From: Haliscomenobacter sp.
Lineage (GTDB): Bacteria > Bacteroidota > Bacteroidia > Chitinophagales > Saprospiraceae
NCBI RefSeq assembly: GCF_016718685.1
Contig: NZ_JADKCX010000066.1
Location: 1 to 19,441 of the forward strand
DNA: 19,441 nucleotides
Direction: 5' to 3'
Shown: piece by piece, positions 1-8,933 of the stretch
How positions within the stretch are numbered: position 1 is the first letter of the stretch
How the letters are laid out: every line of letters begins with the position of its first letter
Notes under the pieces: generated by a model
The model's input: only the letters and a program-made list of their open reading frames with translations
What the model was told of the DNA's origin: nothing
Database searches by the model: none
Made by a program: the position numbers and the translations under genes

Positions 1-521
1 TTATATCCCGTATTGCGGCCTTCCCAAAAATGGAGAATTGCAGAAAGGGCAAAAATGCGGGGCAAAAATACCGCGTTAGCGTTACCGATGATTTGAACAC
101 CCACTTCACGGCTGGGAACGCCTAATACGTACGCAAACCCCAAAGAGGAAGGGAGTGGCAGCTTCAGCAAATTCCTCTAAGATCTGGTCCGCAGTGATTG
201 GGAGTGACTGCTTAGTCCTGCCCAGTGGAAAGGATGGGTACCAGAAGAAGCAATCTTCTGAGGTCAACCCTGTCGGCGGATCTCGCAATGACGTAGCGCC
301 GCAGACTGATCACGTCCCTCACGTGTTTTCCCGACATGCTTTTGCTAATGACCGTGCCAACTTTCAACCACCGCTCGCGGTTTCCGCTTTCACTTGTTCC
401 TTCCGGAGCTTTTACTTGCCTCGCCGTCAACGATGCGACATGTGCGAACGCAGTCCCGTGGGTAACCGAGTCGATGGCTTGAAATCTTCCTGCCGCCAAG
501 GGTGAAAGTCGAAAGATCCAT
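1..521 (-). pseudogene. GCS2-type carboxylate-amine ligase (YbdK-like), N-terminal part, frameshifted, cut by window edge
   Basis: Probable ATP-dependent carboxylate-amine ligase of the glutamate-cysteine ligase 2 family, which joins an amino acid carboxylate to an amine. No single frame is open, but pieces in different frames line up with the family in order: a start at 519-521 followed by LSTFTLG, then FQAIDSVT, HMSHIVDG, VEVGT, and near the edge GVPSREVGVQIIGNANA followed by FLPRIFALSA and FWEGRNTGY. The last block is the strongly conserved 'SPFWxGRNTGYKS' region. In bases 1-45, adding one A and removing one T, both in homopolymers, restores ALSANSPFWEGRNTGY. The EEE motif expected after FTLG is not readable. 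About 170 of a usual 360-380 residues are inside the window. It is the third gene of a minus-strand series after the esterase and ATP-grasp genes. Broken frames could be real decay, but sequence error is more likely. Confidence 0.62.
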
Positions 522-553
522 ATGTTTGAAAGATTTGTTGTAAAGCTGACGCC

Positions 554-640
554 GGGGTTCAGCTGCGGTTCAGGTTCGGAGTTCCAAAATTCAAGGCGGT
601 AACCCAACCCCCGAACCTTCGAACCCCCGAACGTCGAACC
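554..640. repeat. short-period inverted repeat between ATP-grasp and GCS2 genes
   Basis: Bases 606-640 hold a degenerate array of GAACCTTC-like units (period 7-8). Bases 554-579 hold the opposite orientation, with GGTTCAG and GGTTCGG units. The two can pair around a short loop. The array starts directly after the TAG stop (641-643) of the ATP-grasp gene. The same GAACCTTC unit appears at 17543-17696. It belongs to the set of stop-codon-adjacent repeats in this window. Confidence 0.6.
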
Positions 641-1638
641 CTATTTCTTCTTCGCTGGCTTTTTTGCCGCGTGGGAAATCCAGCAAGCGTCGCCATGCCG
701 CCGGCTGTTCCTAAAACCAATAAAAGTGCCCCAGGTGAGGTTGATTTGCGAACCGTTTGGCTGCCGGTTCGATCGATCGCTGCGCGGTGGCAGCCGCTTC
801 AACTACCCAGTCAAAATTTTCCGCCAACCTGAATTGACATCGCACAGGAGCTGATTGCAGTCGATGGCGTAAGGAACGCATCGCGCACCGCAACCTACGG
901 TCTCGGAAGTCACATCCCAAGGCCAAATTGAGGCGCATTACGAATCGTAAAACCGATCCAGCAATTTTTCTGCCGCAAGGCCTTGGGCTTTAATTTGTGA
1001 ATCATAGCGCAAATGGTGCGGGATTGCGGGGCTCGTAGGGCATGATGCGCACATGTTTTTCTAAATGCAGTAGCAACGGAAACAATTCGTCGAACACAAT
1101 TCCTCTTTCCCGCAACATCAACACCAACTTGGCCCGGCTCAGCGTGTGTTTTTCCAGAGGTCTTCTTACATCGTCAACCCGATACACTTTTCCACGCTAC
1201 CAGTGTGGGGTTTCACAAGAGGAAACTTGATGTAATCAAAAATGTAGTTCAAGTCCAGGGGCATTTTGAGGTCGTGGAAGGATTCTTCTCACTAGTGTCG
1301 TAGGCAAACCCAAAAGAAGGAGGTAAAGCCGTACTGAGCACTGGGTACACCAACTTGTAGGCACAAACAATTGTTGAAAAACTTCTCGTCCGCGCTCCAC
1401 CAAAAGGGGTTGTTGACCACCGTGTGTGGCAGACATGGCGGCATCCCTCAGAAAAGGCCCGATAAAAGGGACATCTTGGGAAACGCGGTCAACAATCACC
1501 GCATAACCGCTAGCTTCTCCTTGAATGACTTATCCACTGAAACAGGCTCAGCAATGATGTCCTTCGCCTTTTTGATTGACCCGTTCGATGAAAGCCCTAA
1601 GGGAATGTGCTTTCACAAATAAATGCCTGATTTTTCAT
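641..1638 (-). pseudogene. ATP-grasp ligase, multiply frameshifted
   Basis: Predicted ATP-grasp carboxylate-amine ligase, which would activate a carboxylate as acyl phosphate and couple it to an amine. Pieces from all three minus frames line up in order: MKNQAFICESTFP (start 1636-1638), FIERVNQK, AKDIIAEPVSVDKS, YAVIVDRVSQDVPF, NNPFWWSADEKFFNNC, LDLNYIFDYIKFPL, VYRVDDV, LVLMLRERGIVFDE, HVRIMPYEPRNP followed by HHLRYDS, VMRLNLALG, VPYAID, ENFDWVVEAAAT, and a tail ending KKPAKKK with stop 641-643. The 'KFPLxxKPH..G' block with the following VYRVDDV resembles the lysine/nucleotide-binding segment, and IVFDE plus RIMPYEPRNPHH the later ATP-grasp region. About 330 codons, normal for this group. 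It starts 43 bases after the esterase stop, so they are probably co-transcribed. Exact substrate unknown. Confidence 0.6.
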
Positions 1639-1689
1639 ATGTAAAATGTTTTTGGTTAAAGAAGGCCGGTACTTGATTTATGCGCTTCT

Positions 1690-2391
1690 TTAAAATCTCC
1701 TTGACAAATAATCAGGAACACATTTGTGCCAGATGGGCCAATCGTGGTTGGCAAACGGAAGAATATCCAACCAATGGTTGATGCCCTTGCTGCAAAATTT
1801 GGGACATCCACTGTTTCTCCTTTGTAGAAATCGTGTTCGAGGTACCCAAACCACCTTCATGTCGTAAAAAGAATTTGCGCATCCGATATAATCGGGAGGA
1901 TTATTGAAAAAGAGTTGTCATCGTATTAGACTCTCAGGAGCGTTTGATGTCAAAAGCACCACCCATACTGAAATAGAAAATACTTTATCGGGATGTTTGA
2001 AGGCAAAGTTTAGCGCGTGGTACCCACCAAACTGCAACCGGCAACGCCAATTTTTTCACATTGCACCTCCTGGCGGATGGAAGGTACAAGTCCTCGTTCA
2101 ACATGCGGTCGTAACAGGATAGTTGTAGATGCAGGAAGCGGATGCAAACTTTGCGTACCAACCATCGCTGTCAATGCCATCGATACAATAAATTTTGATT
2201 TTGCCGGATTCTGATGAACCACCGACGGATTCAACCAATTTCTGAAGTCCTTGTTTCTCATAATAACGCCCCACTGAGGTTGGAAACAGAGGATGGGATA
2301 CCCCAATTCCCAAAATCAACATTTCGATTCTCTTCCCAGGCAATGCGACCAGAATTTGTGGTAAGTTTTTGCAAGGTAATTTGGTTTACAT
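1690..2391 (-). pseudogene. alpha/beta-hydrolase esterase, multiply frameshifted
   Basis: Putative esterase/peptidase of the alpha/beta-hydrolase fold. Frame-hopping pieces read YHKFWSHCLGR, MLILGIG, HPLFPTSVGRYYE, LVESVGG, SGKIKIYCIDGIDSDGWYAK, NYPV, then IRQEVQCEKIGVAGCSL followed by GGYHALNFAFKHPDKVF, NNPPDYIG, and GINHWLDILPFANHDWPIW with PDYLSR at the end (stop 1690-1692). The GCSLGG nucleophile elbow is restored by adding one G to a GG run near 2030. The histidine of 'FANHDW' is the expected catalytic histidine. Its length, about 234 codons, is usual for the family. The start is taken near 2391, the first ATG before YHKFWS, but frame breaks make it uncertain. It heads the minus-strand series esterase, ATP-grasp, GCS2 ligase. 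Confidence 0.66.
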
Positions 2392-2406
2392 GTAGGAAAG
2401 CGTAAA

Positions 2407-2421
2407 AATCGCAAAGCGATT
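2407..2421. other. small palindrome between divergent esterase genes
   Basis: AATCGC, a three-base loop AAA, then GCGATT: a perfect 6-base stem in the 65-base gap between the two divergent esterase genes. It could be an operator or part of a leader. Nothing else supports a role. Confidence 0.3.
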
Positions 2422-2456
2422 ACATTTGCTTGCGACTAAATAAGATTAATATTCGT

Positions 2457-3347
2457 ATGCACAAAAAAGAACTCGTTTTATCCTCAATTCATTTGGAACG
2501 CAAGGTCAAGGTAAGCCTTATTTTGCCTCCCCATTATGCCCTAAGTTTTCGTCATTATTCGGTTTTATACCTCAACGATGGCCAGGATTTATTGAGCTTG
2601 CGCATGGAGGAAACGCTCCATCAACTCTATGCTGCGCATGAAATTCCTCCTTTTATTTTGGTGGGGATTCATGCCAATGAACAGCGCATTCAGGAGTATG
2701 GAACGGCTAAAATACCCGATTATGCCGGAAGGGGCAGCAAAGCGGGAAAACATACCCATTTTGTGCTGACAGAACTCAAACCGTATATCGAGCAACACTA
2801 CCGGGCTAAATCATCGCCTGAGTACAATTATTTTGCGCTTTTCTGGGGAGGCTTATCTGCAATAGATATCGTCTGGTACCATCCGCATGTTTTTCCAAAG
2901 TTGGGGTGTTTTCTGGTTCCTTTGGTGGCGTTCAAAAGCCCTGATCAGGGATACAACGAGGCTACCGACCGCATCATGGGCGCACGCGCTGATCCGCGAA
3001 ATGATCAAAAGCCAGCACTGGAATTTTGGCTACATACAGGTACTGAAGACGAAGTGTCGGACCGCAACAACAACGGCATCATTGACTCAATAGACGATAC
3101 CCTGGGCTTGATCGAAGAATTGGAAAAGAAGGGCTATCGGCGGGACGGTGAGATCGTGTACCGCGAAGTGGAAGGTGGCCGTCATGACCAGACGACCTGG
3201 GGGAAGGTTATGCCGGAGTTTAAATGGATTTTGCGAAAGAAAAAGGCCAAGCAAACACAATTGGTTTCTTCACCGTGTGCTATTTATTTTTCGCTTTCGC
3301 TTTCGCTTTCGCTTTCTATTATGGGTTCTCCTTCACCAGAGAATTAA
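2457..3347 (+). CDS. putative esterase (alpha/beta-hydrolase, esterase D-like), probably frameshifted internally
   Basis: Hydrolase of the putative esterase family. Recognisable blocks are YSVLYLNDGQDLL, FILVGIHANEQRIQEYGTA, HFVLTELKPYIEQHYR, GGLSAIDIVWYHPHVFPK, ATDRIM, EFWLHTGTEDEVSDRNNNGIIDSIDDT and EGGRHDQTTWGKVMPEF. The frame is open throughout, but around 2845-2950 the reading is wrong. The expected G-S-S-x-G-G-L-S elbow reads ALFWGGLS, while WWRSKAL, typical of the family, lies in another frame at 2926-2946. Compensating indels are the simplest explanation, so the catalytic serine cannot be seen directly. The likely histidine is in GGRHDQ. I prefer the start at 2457 (MHKKEL) over 2430 because family similarity begins there. 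The last ~35 codons run through a TTTCGC repeat into the opposite gene, so the true stop is probably near 3250. Divergent from the esterase/ATP-grasp/GCS2 series and likely part of the same system. Confidence 0.68.
   Translation: MHKKELVLSSIHLERKVKVSLILPPHYALSFRHYSVLYLNDGQDLLSLRMEETLHQLYAAHEIPPFILVGIHANEQRIQEYGTAKIPDYAGRGSKAGKHTHFVLTELKPYIEQHYRAKSSPEYNYFALFWGGLSAIDIVWYHPHVFPKLGCFLVPLVAFKSPDQGYNEATDRIMGARADPRNDQKPALEFWLHTGTEDEVSDRNNNGIIDSIDDTLGLIEELEKKGYRRDGEIVYREVEGGRHDQTTWGKVMPEFKWILRKKKAKQTQLVSSPCAIYFSLSLSLSLSIMGSPSPEN
3289..3312. repeat. four tandem TTTCGC hexamers
   Basis: Four perfect TTTCGC units lie between the convergent esterase and cytochrome genes. On the minus strand they read GCGAAA and begin six bases after the TAA stop (3319-3321) of the cytochrome gene. 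There is no second inverted arm nearby. A member of the stop-adjacent short-period repeats. The array length could be variable. Confidence 0.75.
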
Positions 3348-5300
3348 TCCACGCCGCCATCTTCAGCGCATCCGCCTTCGGTACCTGGGGCATGGGTGCC
3401 ATTTCGGTGGCATACTCTGGCCAGTTTTTTGGGCTCAGGCTTGTGGATTAAAGCAACAATACGTTCGTTGCTGTACTTGCGCTTGGCAATATCGGTAAAA
3501 GAAGGCCCTACCTGCCGGGTAGTGGTATTGTGGCAACCCAAACAAGTCCATTTGGCCAGCAGGGGTTGCACTTTGTCGTAAGTAGGCGCTGTTGTTTTGG
3601 CGGCTTTCTTTTGCCTTTTTGGCTTGGGGACTTTTACTTTCCGCGTCTGCGGTCTTTAGCCGGCGTTGCATTGCCCGTTTGGTACTTACTTCCGACATGC
3701 TCAATTTAGCTCCATCTGGAATGTTGTTGAGCGTGTAGTAAGCTGTTGGGTGTAAAACGGGCAAACCATCGCGAGACTTTACACCATCCACCTTGATTTC
3801 GTGCAGGTAGTATTGTTTGATGTTGTCGATGAGCAGCCGCACTTTCAGGCCATCTTCCGATACCTTCGCCCCTTTGATGTTCAGTGGGGAATCATTGATG
3901 GGAGGACTGCCGTACACCGGGTGAAATTTGTAAATGAAGTTTTTGCCACCGTAAGAAGCCAGGTTTTCAGCACTGGCCTTGTCTACCGGCAATGTAAATT
4001 CAATCTCAAATCCATCGGGCATTGCACGCACCGTTTTCATTTCCATGGGCACTTTACCCGTCCAGGCCAAACGCTGCAAACCGGAAGTAGTATTACCCGC
4101 TGAACCCCAACCGCGGTTGGTTTCCCCCACGTACAATGAACCATCGTGACCCCAGGTCATGCGCAGGATTCCCGACTGGAAACCGCTGCGAAAATCAAAG
4201 GCTACCCCTTGGTATTCACCTTTCACTTTTTCCATCACCACCCGCATGATGCGGCTTTGGCCCTGGTCACCGACAAAGACCTGCCCGGCAAAAGGCCCAA
4301 AAGCGCCATTGGTTTGATCGGGGATAATTTCGGAGTTGGAAATGCCGAGGATGCCGTGGGGCAACCAAACTGCTGGCAGGGTTACTTCCGGCAATTTGCT
4401 TTTTATGGCAAAAAGGGTATTGGCATTGGGTTCGTTGTCGATGTTTTCGGGTTTGTTGTAACCACCCGTCCCATTTTTAACTTTACGAGGATCGACCACT
4501 GCGTTGAACTGATCGGCCGTCAGTTTTACCGGAGAATTGGGAATTTTATCGGTCCAAACCAATCCAGCAGGGTGGCCAGTGAAAGCACCTTTTTTGAGGT
4601 GGAAAATGGCGCCGGAACCCATGTAATCGCCCTGGTTGTCGTCGTAAAACAACTCGCCGTCAATCATGCCCAAGCCACAAGGTGAGCGCATGCCCGTTGC
4701 CCAAGGCTCCATTTTGCCATCGGGGGTAATGCGCATGGTCCAGCCACGGCCAAACACGCGGCTTTCACCCCGCCACCATTCCTGATCGCCAAATGCTACG
4801 TTGCCAGTAACAAACATGCTGCCGTCGGGCGCAAATTTGGGGCCATAAGAATATTCGTGGTAATGGCCGGAAATGGGCCAGGCATAAACGGTTTCGTATA
4901 CATCGGCTACGTCGTCGCCATTGGTATCTTTCAGTTTGGTCAATTCACCACGCTGAGCGGCGAAAAGTGCGTTGTCTTTGTACGCCAAACCCAATGGTTC
5001 GTGCAGTCCTGAAGCGAACAACTTGAACCGGGGTGGCGCGTCATTGGCCATGTCCGGATTTTCCACCAGGTATACGTCGCCACGGCGGGTACAAATGGCA
5101 ATGCGGCCGTCCTGTAGCGTGGTCATGCCGCCCACTTCCAACAACATCCCTTCGGGCGTGGGCAAGGTGACAATTTTGTAATAATCATCTTCAGTGGGGG
5201 TCTTGGCCGGTGGATTGGGTGCAGCCCAGCTGAAACTGGCCAATAGTTGTATGATGCATAAACCGGAGAGAATGAGTCCGGTTTGGATAAAATATTTCAT
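3319..5300 (-). CDS. secreted beta-propeller (PQQ-dependent sugar dehydrogenase-like) with C-terminal cytochrome c, two frame breaks near the end
   Basis: Probable periplasmic sugar or ketoglycoside oxidoreductase that passes electrons to its own haem c. A signal peptide (residues 1-26, MKYFIQTGLILSG... to FSWA) is followed by a propeller of about 450 residues with blade motifs such as GGMTTLQDGRIAICTRRGDVY, SYGPKFAPDGSMFVTG, GMRSPCGLGM and RMTWGHDGSLYVGETNRGWG. A linker rich in Ala and Lys follows. The cytochrome domain lies in other frames: haem site CLGCH at 3530-3544, later EMAPMPQV with the probable Met ligand, and the end KMAAWINSLVKENP with TAA at 3319-3321. Frame breaks sit near 3600-3615 and in the A-run near 3435. 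Without them the protein has about 660 residues. It is the last gene of the transporter/DUF1080 series. A true PQQ site was not verified, and it could belong to the 'membrane-bound dehydrogenase' group. Confidence 0.8.
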
Positions 5301-5319
5301 GTGTGCTTTTTTTGTGTTG

Positions 5320-5345
5320 CTGGTAAAAGTCTCCAGACTTACCGG
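5320..5345. other. small hairpin between DUF1080 and cytochrome genes
   Basis: GGTAAAAGTCT and AGACTTACC pair with one bulge, about 20 bases before the start codon of the cytochrome gene on the minus strand. It may sit in that gene's leader. Function unknown. Confidence 0.35.
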
Positions 5346-5385
5346 TTTCCGCCCCCCCCTGAGCCCGACGCTTGATGGTTGTCGT

Positions 5386-5402
5386 GCACGTCAGAGACGT
5401 GC
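5386..5402. repeat. GCACGTC-AGA-GACGTGC palindrome (REP-like candidate)
   Basis: A perfect 7-base stem with a three-base loop lies in the 131-base gap between the DUF1080 stop and the cytochrome start, next to a run of eight C. Such compact GC-rich palindromes in intergenic DNA resemble REP-type elements, but there is only one copy in this window, so this is a guess. It could also be an attenuator between the two genes of the operon. Confidence 0.4.
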
Positions 5403-5431
5403 GGCTACTGAGTCGTCTAGCTTTAATCAGC

Positions 5432-7221
5432 TTACCAAATGATCGAATACTTCACGATGCCAGCTGATACGGGCAGCACCAGTTCTTTTTTGCCATTAAA
5501 ATCGCGGATGCTGGCTTTGGCATCACCCGCTAGGGCAATGTAGTACTTGCGCTCGTCGATGGCAAAGGAGCCGTCGGGCATAGGGATGATGTCTTTACCT
5601 TCACCCAATTTCAGGTGTGTACCGGCTGGAATCGTGCCATTCAGGGCAATCTCGCGTACCAGACTGTTTTGATCCAGGCTGGGATAGCAGCGCTCTTCCA
5701 CTTCGATTCCTTTATAGGAATAGCGGAAGATGGGGCGACCCGTAGCTTCTTCGATGGCATAACCTTTGGTTTTAAAATCTTCTTCCTTGTAGTCTGCGGG
5801 AAACCCGTCGCTGGCACTGTTGATGATGCCGAGTGTTTGGCCCATGTAGGTAAATTGAGTCACGCCCATCGGACGGAAACTGCCATCGCCACGGTCATCC
5901 CACATGGGGGTCGCATCTACAAAATCGCCGCGCCAGGCACAGGCCACGTTGCCCGCCTTCAGGTCGTAGATGTAATGCAAACCTCCGGGATCACCTACAC
6001 CAATGGTGTGGGTCAGGCGGCGACTGCGGTCTCTGTTAAAATCGAGGAATGCTCGCAACAATCGCGGTTTGCTACCTACGGGTACATAGATGGAAGAAGA
6101 AGGATTGGGATTGGGTGGATAAGACCCAAATGCCGTTAAAGTAGAACGCTGGATGGCCGAACCTTCAATGATCCAGGCCAGTCGCGGCGGCATGTACCCG
6201 GCGTCTTTGTAGTAGTAGATGGTAAAAGGATGTGCTCCAGCTTTGAGTTGGAGGTTGCTTTGTTTGGAATCCCACCAACTATCCGGGCGTTCATTGTTCA
6301 TCAATTCCTGGTTGTCGATCAGGAGTTTTACACCTCCAGTGGAGTTGAGGGTCATAAGGTACTCTCCATCATCGGGAACGTTCAACATGCCATCGAAACG
6401 AGCGCCGGAAACATCTTCCAATTCCAATACTTCGGTTGTCACCGCAGCAATTTTACCGCTCGCTTTAGGGGTTTTGCCATCCAGCTCTTTGGCCTCTTTG
6501 AATTTTCCTTCAAAGTTAAAATAGGGCCAAGCGGCACTTCTTTTTGATCAAGCGGACCACCGGTCGGCAAGGGAATTTCCAGGTTTTGGTGCACCGTAAC
6601 GCCGTTGATGATCACATAGTGGAGCCGGGCATTTTCGGTTTTTTTGCCCTGGGCATCAAAACGGGGTGCCTGGAAAGAAATTCTCATGTGTTGCCAAAGA
6701 CCGGGTGCCTTGGCCGCGTTGGCAATGGGAGCCTTGCCCATGTAAATTTTACCAGGAGCACTTTCCCAGTTGCGGTAAATCCCGCCCAAATCGCCATATT
6801 TGGGTGATTTTACCCCCCAACTATCGAACAATTGTACTTCGTAGCGGCCTTGCAGGTAGATGCCAGAGTTGGAGCCTTTGGGCATCATGAATTCGAGCTC
6901 GAGTTCCAAATCTCCGTGTTCCCAGGCGGTCAACACTTTGTAGCCTTCGATGGTAGCCTGGTTATTGTCTTTTCCGGCTTTTTCCAGGATGTCGTGGTCT
7001 TTGTCGCCCACATTGTTGAGCAGAATCCCCTTACCCGCAGTGGTTTTCATGCCGCCAGTGCGATCCATGACCACATCACCAACAATTTGCCAATTGCTGC
7101 CGGTAGTTTTGAAATTGCTCATGTCCTCAAGTGGGAGGGGTTTGAGTGGGAATTTTTGCGCCCAGCCCGTCACAACACTCAGGATGGCAATAGAAAGTAG
7201 TAGTGGTTTTAATGACTTCAT
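5432..7221 (-). CDS. DUF1080 (3-keto-disaccharide hydrolase) plus PA14-like protein, one frameshift
   Basis: Secreted protein likely to act on oxidised (3-keto) glycosides; DUF1080 enzymes are known 3-keto-disaccharide hydrolases. A signal peptide (residues 1-21, ending GWAQ) is followed by the DUF1080 domain, with GDVVMDRTGGMKTT, EHGDLELELEFMMPKGSNSGIYLQG, YEVQLFDSWG and IINGVTVHQNLEIP then TGGPLDQKEVPLGP. At about 6524-6528 one base, probably a G in the GGCCC context, is missing. Adding it continues as GPYFNFEGKFKEAKELDGK, then a PA14-like domain (ARFDGMLNVPDDGEYLMTL to PPRLAWI), then about 200 residues ending VKYSIIW that I cannot assign. The restored length is about 597 residues. It follows the transporter gene with 81 bases between and precedes the cytochrome gene, so the three probably form one unit. 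The second half could be annotated separately from an internal ATG at 6440-6442, but there is no sign of a second start. Confidence 0.82.
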
Positions 7222-7304
7222 TGAAAAGAAGTTGAAAAGTTTATGGTTGAAAAGTTGAAAACCCCATCGCCGAGAGAAGTCGAGGCGACCGGGTTTTCAA
7301 CTTT
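7222..7304. repeat. short-period hairpin after the MFS stop codon
   Basis: Bases 7251-7264 (AAAGTTGAAAACCC) and 7291-7304 are perfect 14-base inverted copies. The inner pair TCGCC/GGCGA (7267-7271, 7284-7288) extends the stem. Further GTTGAAAA units (period about 8) lie at 7222-7250. On the minus strand the arm begins within the TAA stop (7303-7305) of the transporter gene. There is no clear T-run, so it may be a processing or stability element, or a terminator of another kind, inside the operon. Confidence 0.7.
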
Positions 7305-8763
7305 AATGTCCGGAAGGCGTAACGCCTTTGGTATCGACTTCTGCCTGACTGTCTTTAATAAACAGCCACAAGATGGCAGAAATTGCCAAACTTATGGCAC
7401 AAATGATGAAAATTAAGCCCTTGTCCTGTGCCGCGCTGATTGCTTCTCCAACGCCAAGGCTGGCCACCAATTGTGGCAATACCACCGATAAATTGAACAA
7501 ACCCATGAACATGCCCATGCGGGATTGATCAATGGTTTGAGACATGATGGCAAATGGCAAACTGACGGTAGCCGCCCAGCCAATCCCAACCACACACATC
7601 AGCAGGTAGATAATATTGACGGAGTGCCCAAACAACCAAATGCCCGCATACCCGATGGCCATGATGCCGATACACAGCAGGTGTGTTTTGACCCGACCAA
7701 TTTTGAGAGCGAGTGGTTGCAGCACTGTTGCTGGTAAAATGGCAGCTATCGCATTGAACAACAAAAATGAAATGGAAACCACCTGCCCCATCTGGTTGGC
7801 GCTTAAACCTTCAATTTTTTGCTGCACGTACGCAAACATGTAGACAAACATGGTTTGAATACCCAGCCAGGTAAAGGAATGTGCGGCGAGGATTTTTTGG
7901 AAGGGGATCAAATGGGCAAATCGGACTCCAAAGGCCGATCTTTTCATAATAAAAATGAGCAGAATACTGGCAACAGTCAAACCCATGCAAGCCCTTGCAA
8001 ACCAACAAGCTGTTCATCGTCCAGCCACAACCGACAGACCATGCCAAAATGGCATAAAACAGATATCCCCAAAGGGACTAATGGCCATCAGGATTTGTAC
8101 AAAAGAAGTTTTTTGTTGGGGCGTATCTGCATCGGTATTTTCACTTTGTAAAATTCGGGGTTCTTCGATAAAAAATGGCGGAATCACCGAAATTAGCAAC
8201 ACCAAAATTGCCCCAAAATAAATCAAGGCATAATTGCCCCAAATCGCCCCAATGGCGTACGCTGCAACGCCGAAAGTTCCGGAAATGGTTTGCATCCAGG
8301 TGTAACCTTTGGTGCGTTCATCCCCGGGAGGGGTCACGTCGGCAATGATGGAGCGGGTAGGATTAAAGCTGATGTTGATGGCCAAATCCAGCGTTAAAGC
8401 GATGGTGATGGCGACCCCCAATACAGCGTCTCCGCCCAACGCCGAGGAAATGACCCCGATATTGGGCAAGGCCAGGAGCATCAACGCGGCCAGCGTCCCG
8501 CCGACGAGGATAAATGGCCGCCGTCGACCGCCCCAAAACCATACGTTGTCGCTGATGAGGCCAATGATCACTTGTCCAAAAATACCAGCAATTGGGCCCG
8601 CTGCCCAGACCAGCCCGATTTCGTGGATGGCCAGCCCGTACTTGGTGCTCAAAATCCAGCTGAGTGCCGAGATTTGGACGGATAGCGCAAAACCCATCGC
8701 AGTGGAGGGTAAGCTGAGCAGCGCATAGAAGGACGGCGCCAACCTTTTTTGAATGTTCAACAT
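7303..8763 (-). CDS. MFS sugar transporter (SLC45/GPH-like), one frameshift region
   Basis: Inner-membrane sugar:cation symporter of the major facilitator superfamily. The first part (8763 to about 8020) holds roughly six hydrophobic segments and the loop 2-3 signature SDNVWFWGGRRRPFI, typical of SLC45/GPH-type disaccharide carriers. The RSIIADVTPP block is also characteristic. The second part (about 7986 to 7303) gives the remaining five or six segments, ending DTKGVTPSGH. The frames do not join: the first ends FWHGLSVVAGR at a TGA near 8012-8014, and the second is open from 7986. At least one indel lies at about 7985-8045. The restored length is about 485 residues, normal for the group. The start at 8763 (MLNIQKRLAP) precedes the first membrane segment. 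It is the first gene of the DUF1080/cytochrome unit and probably imports the sugar product. Confidence 0.8.
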
Positions 8764-8820
8764 TCCAAATTATTTTTTGCGAAGTGTAGCTCAAAAATTG
8801 GAATGTTTTGTGGAAAAGAG

Positions 8821-8933
8821 AAACGTTTTACGTTTTAAGTTTTAGGTTTTAGGTTTTAAGTTGCACACAACTTTCGCTTTAATGGCAGAATTATGGGCAA
8901 CGTAAAACCTAAAACGTAAAACCTAAAACGTTT
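8821..8933. repeat. GTTTTAG short-period inverted repeat after the lipoprotein gene
   Basis: The left part (8821-8862) has GTTTTAG/GTTTTAA units with period 7. The right part (8899-8933) carries CGTAAAACCTAAAACG units in the opposite orientation, so about 33 bases can pair with few mismatches around a loop containing GTTGCACACAAC. The right arm ends at the TGA stop (8933-8935) of the lipoprotein gene, and the left arm lies about 60 bases before the MFS start. A 17-base core at 8853-8869 recurs, with one mismatch, at 12170-12186. Confidence 0.75.

Noticed and set aside
155..505. Open frame on the plus strand opposite the GCS2 ligase
   Set aside because: Its minus-strand counterpart shows family motifs in order; this frame has no recognisable features and is a shadow.
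1..2391. Left region as non-coding or phage remnant
   Set aside because: Pieced-together frames give ordered GCS2, ATP-grasp and esterase motifs, so it is coding DNA with broken frames.
4146..4685. 179-codon plus-strand frame inside the cytochrome gene
   Set aside because: It lies opposite a well-supported propeller coding region and has no domain or signal of its own.
5615..6139. 174-codon plus-strand frame inside the DUF1080 gene
   Set aside because: Shadow of the real minus-strand frame; no start signals or family resemblance.
5432..6442. PA14-like half of the DUF1080 protein as a separate gene starting at 6442
   Set aside because: A single added base joins it smoothly to the upstream domain, and there is no signal peptide or ribosome-binding site at the internal ATG.
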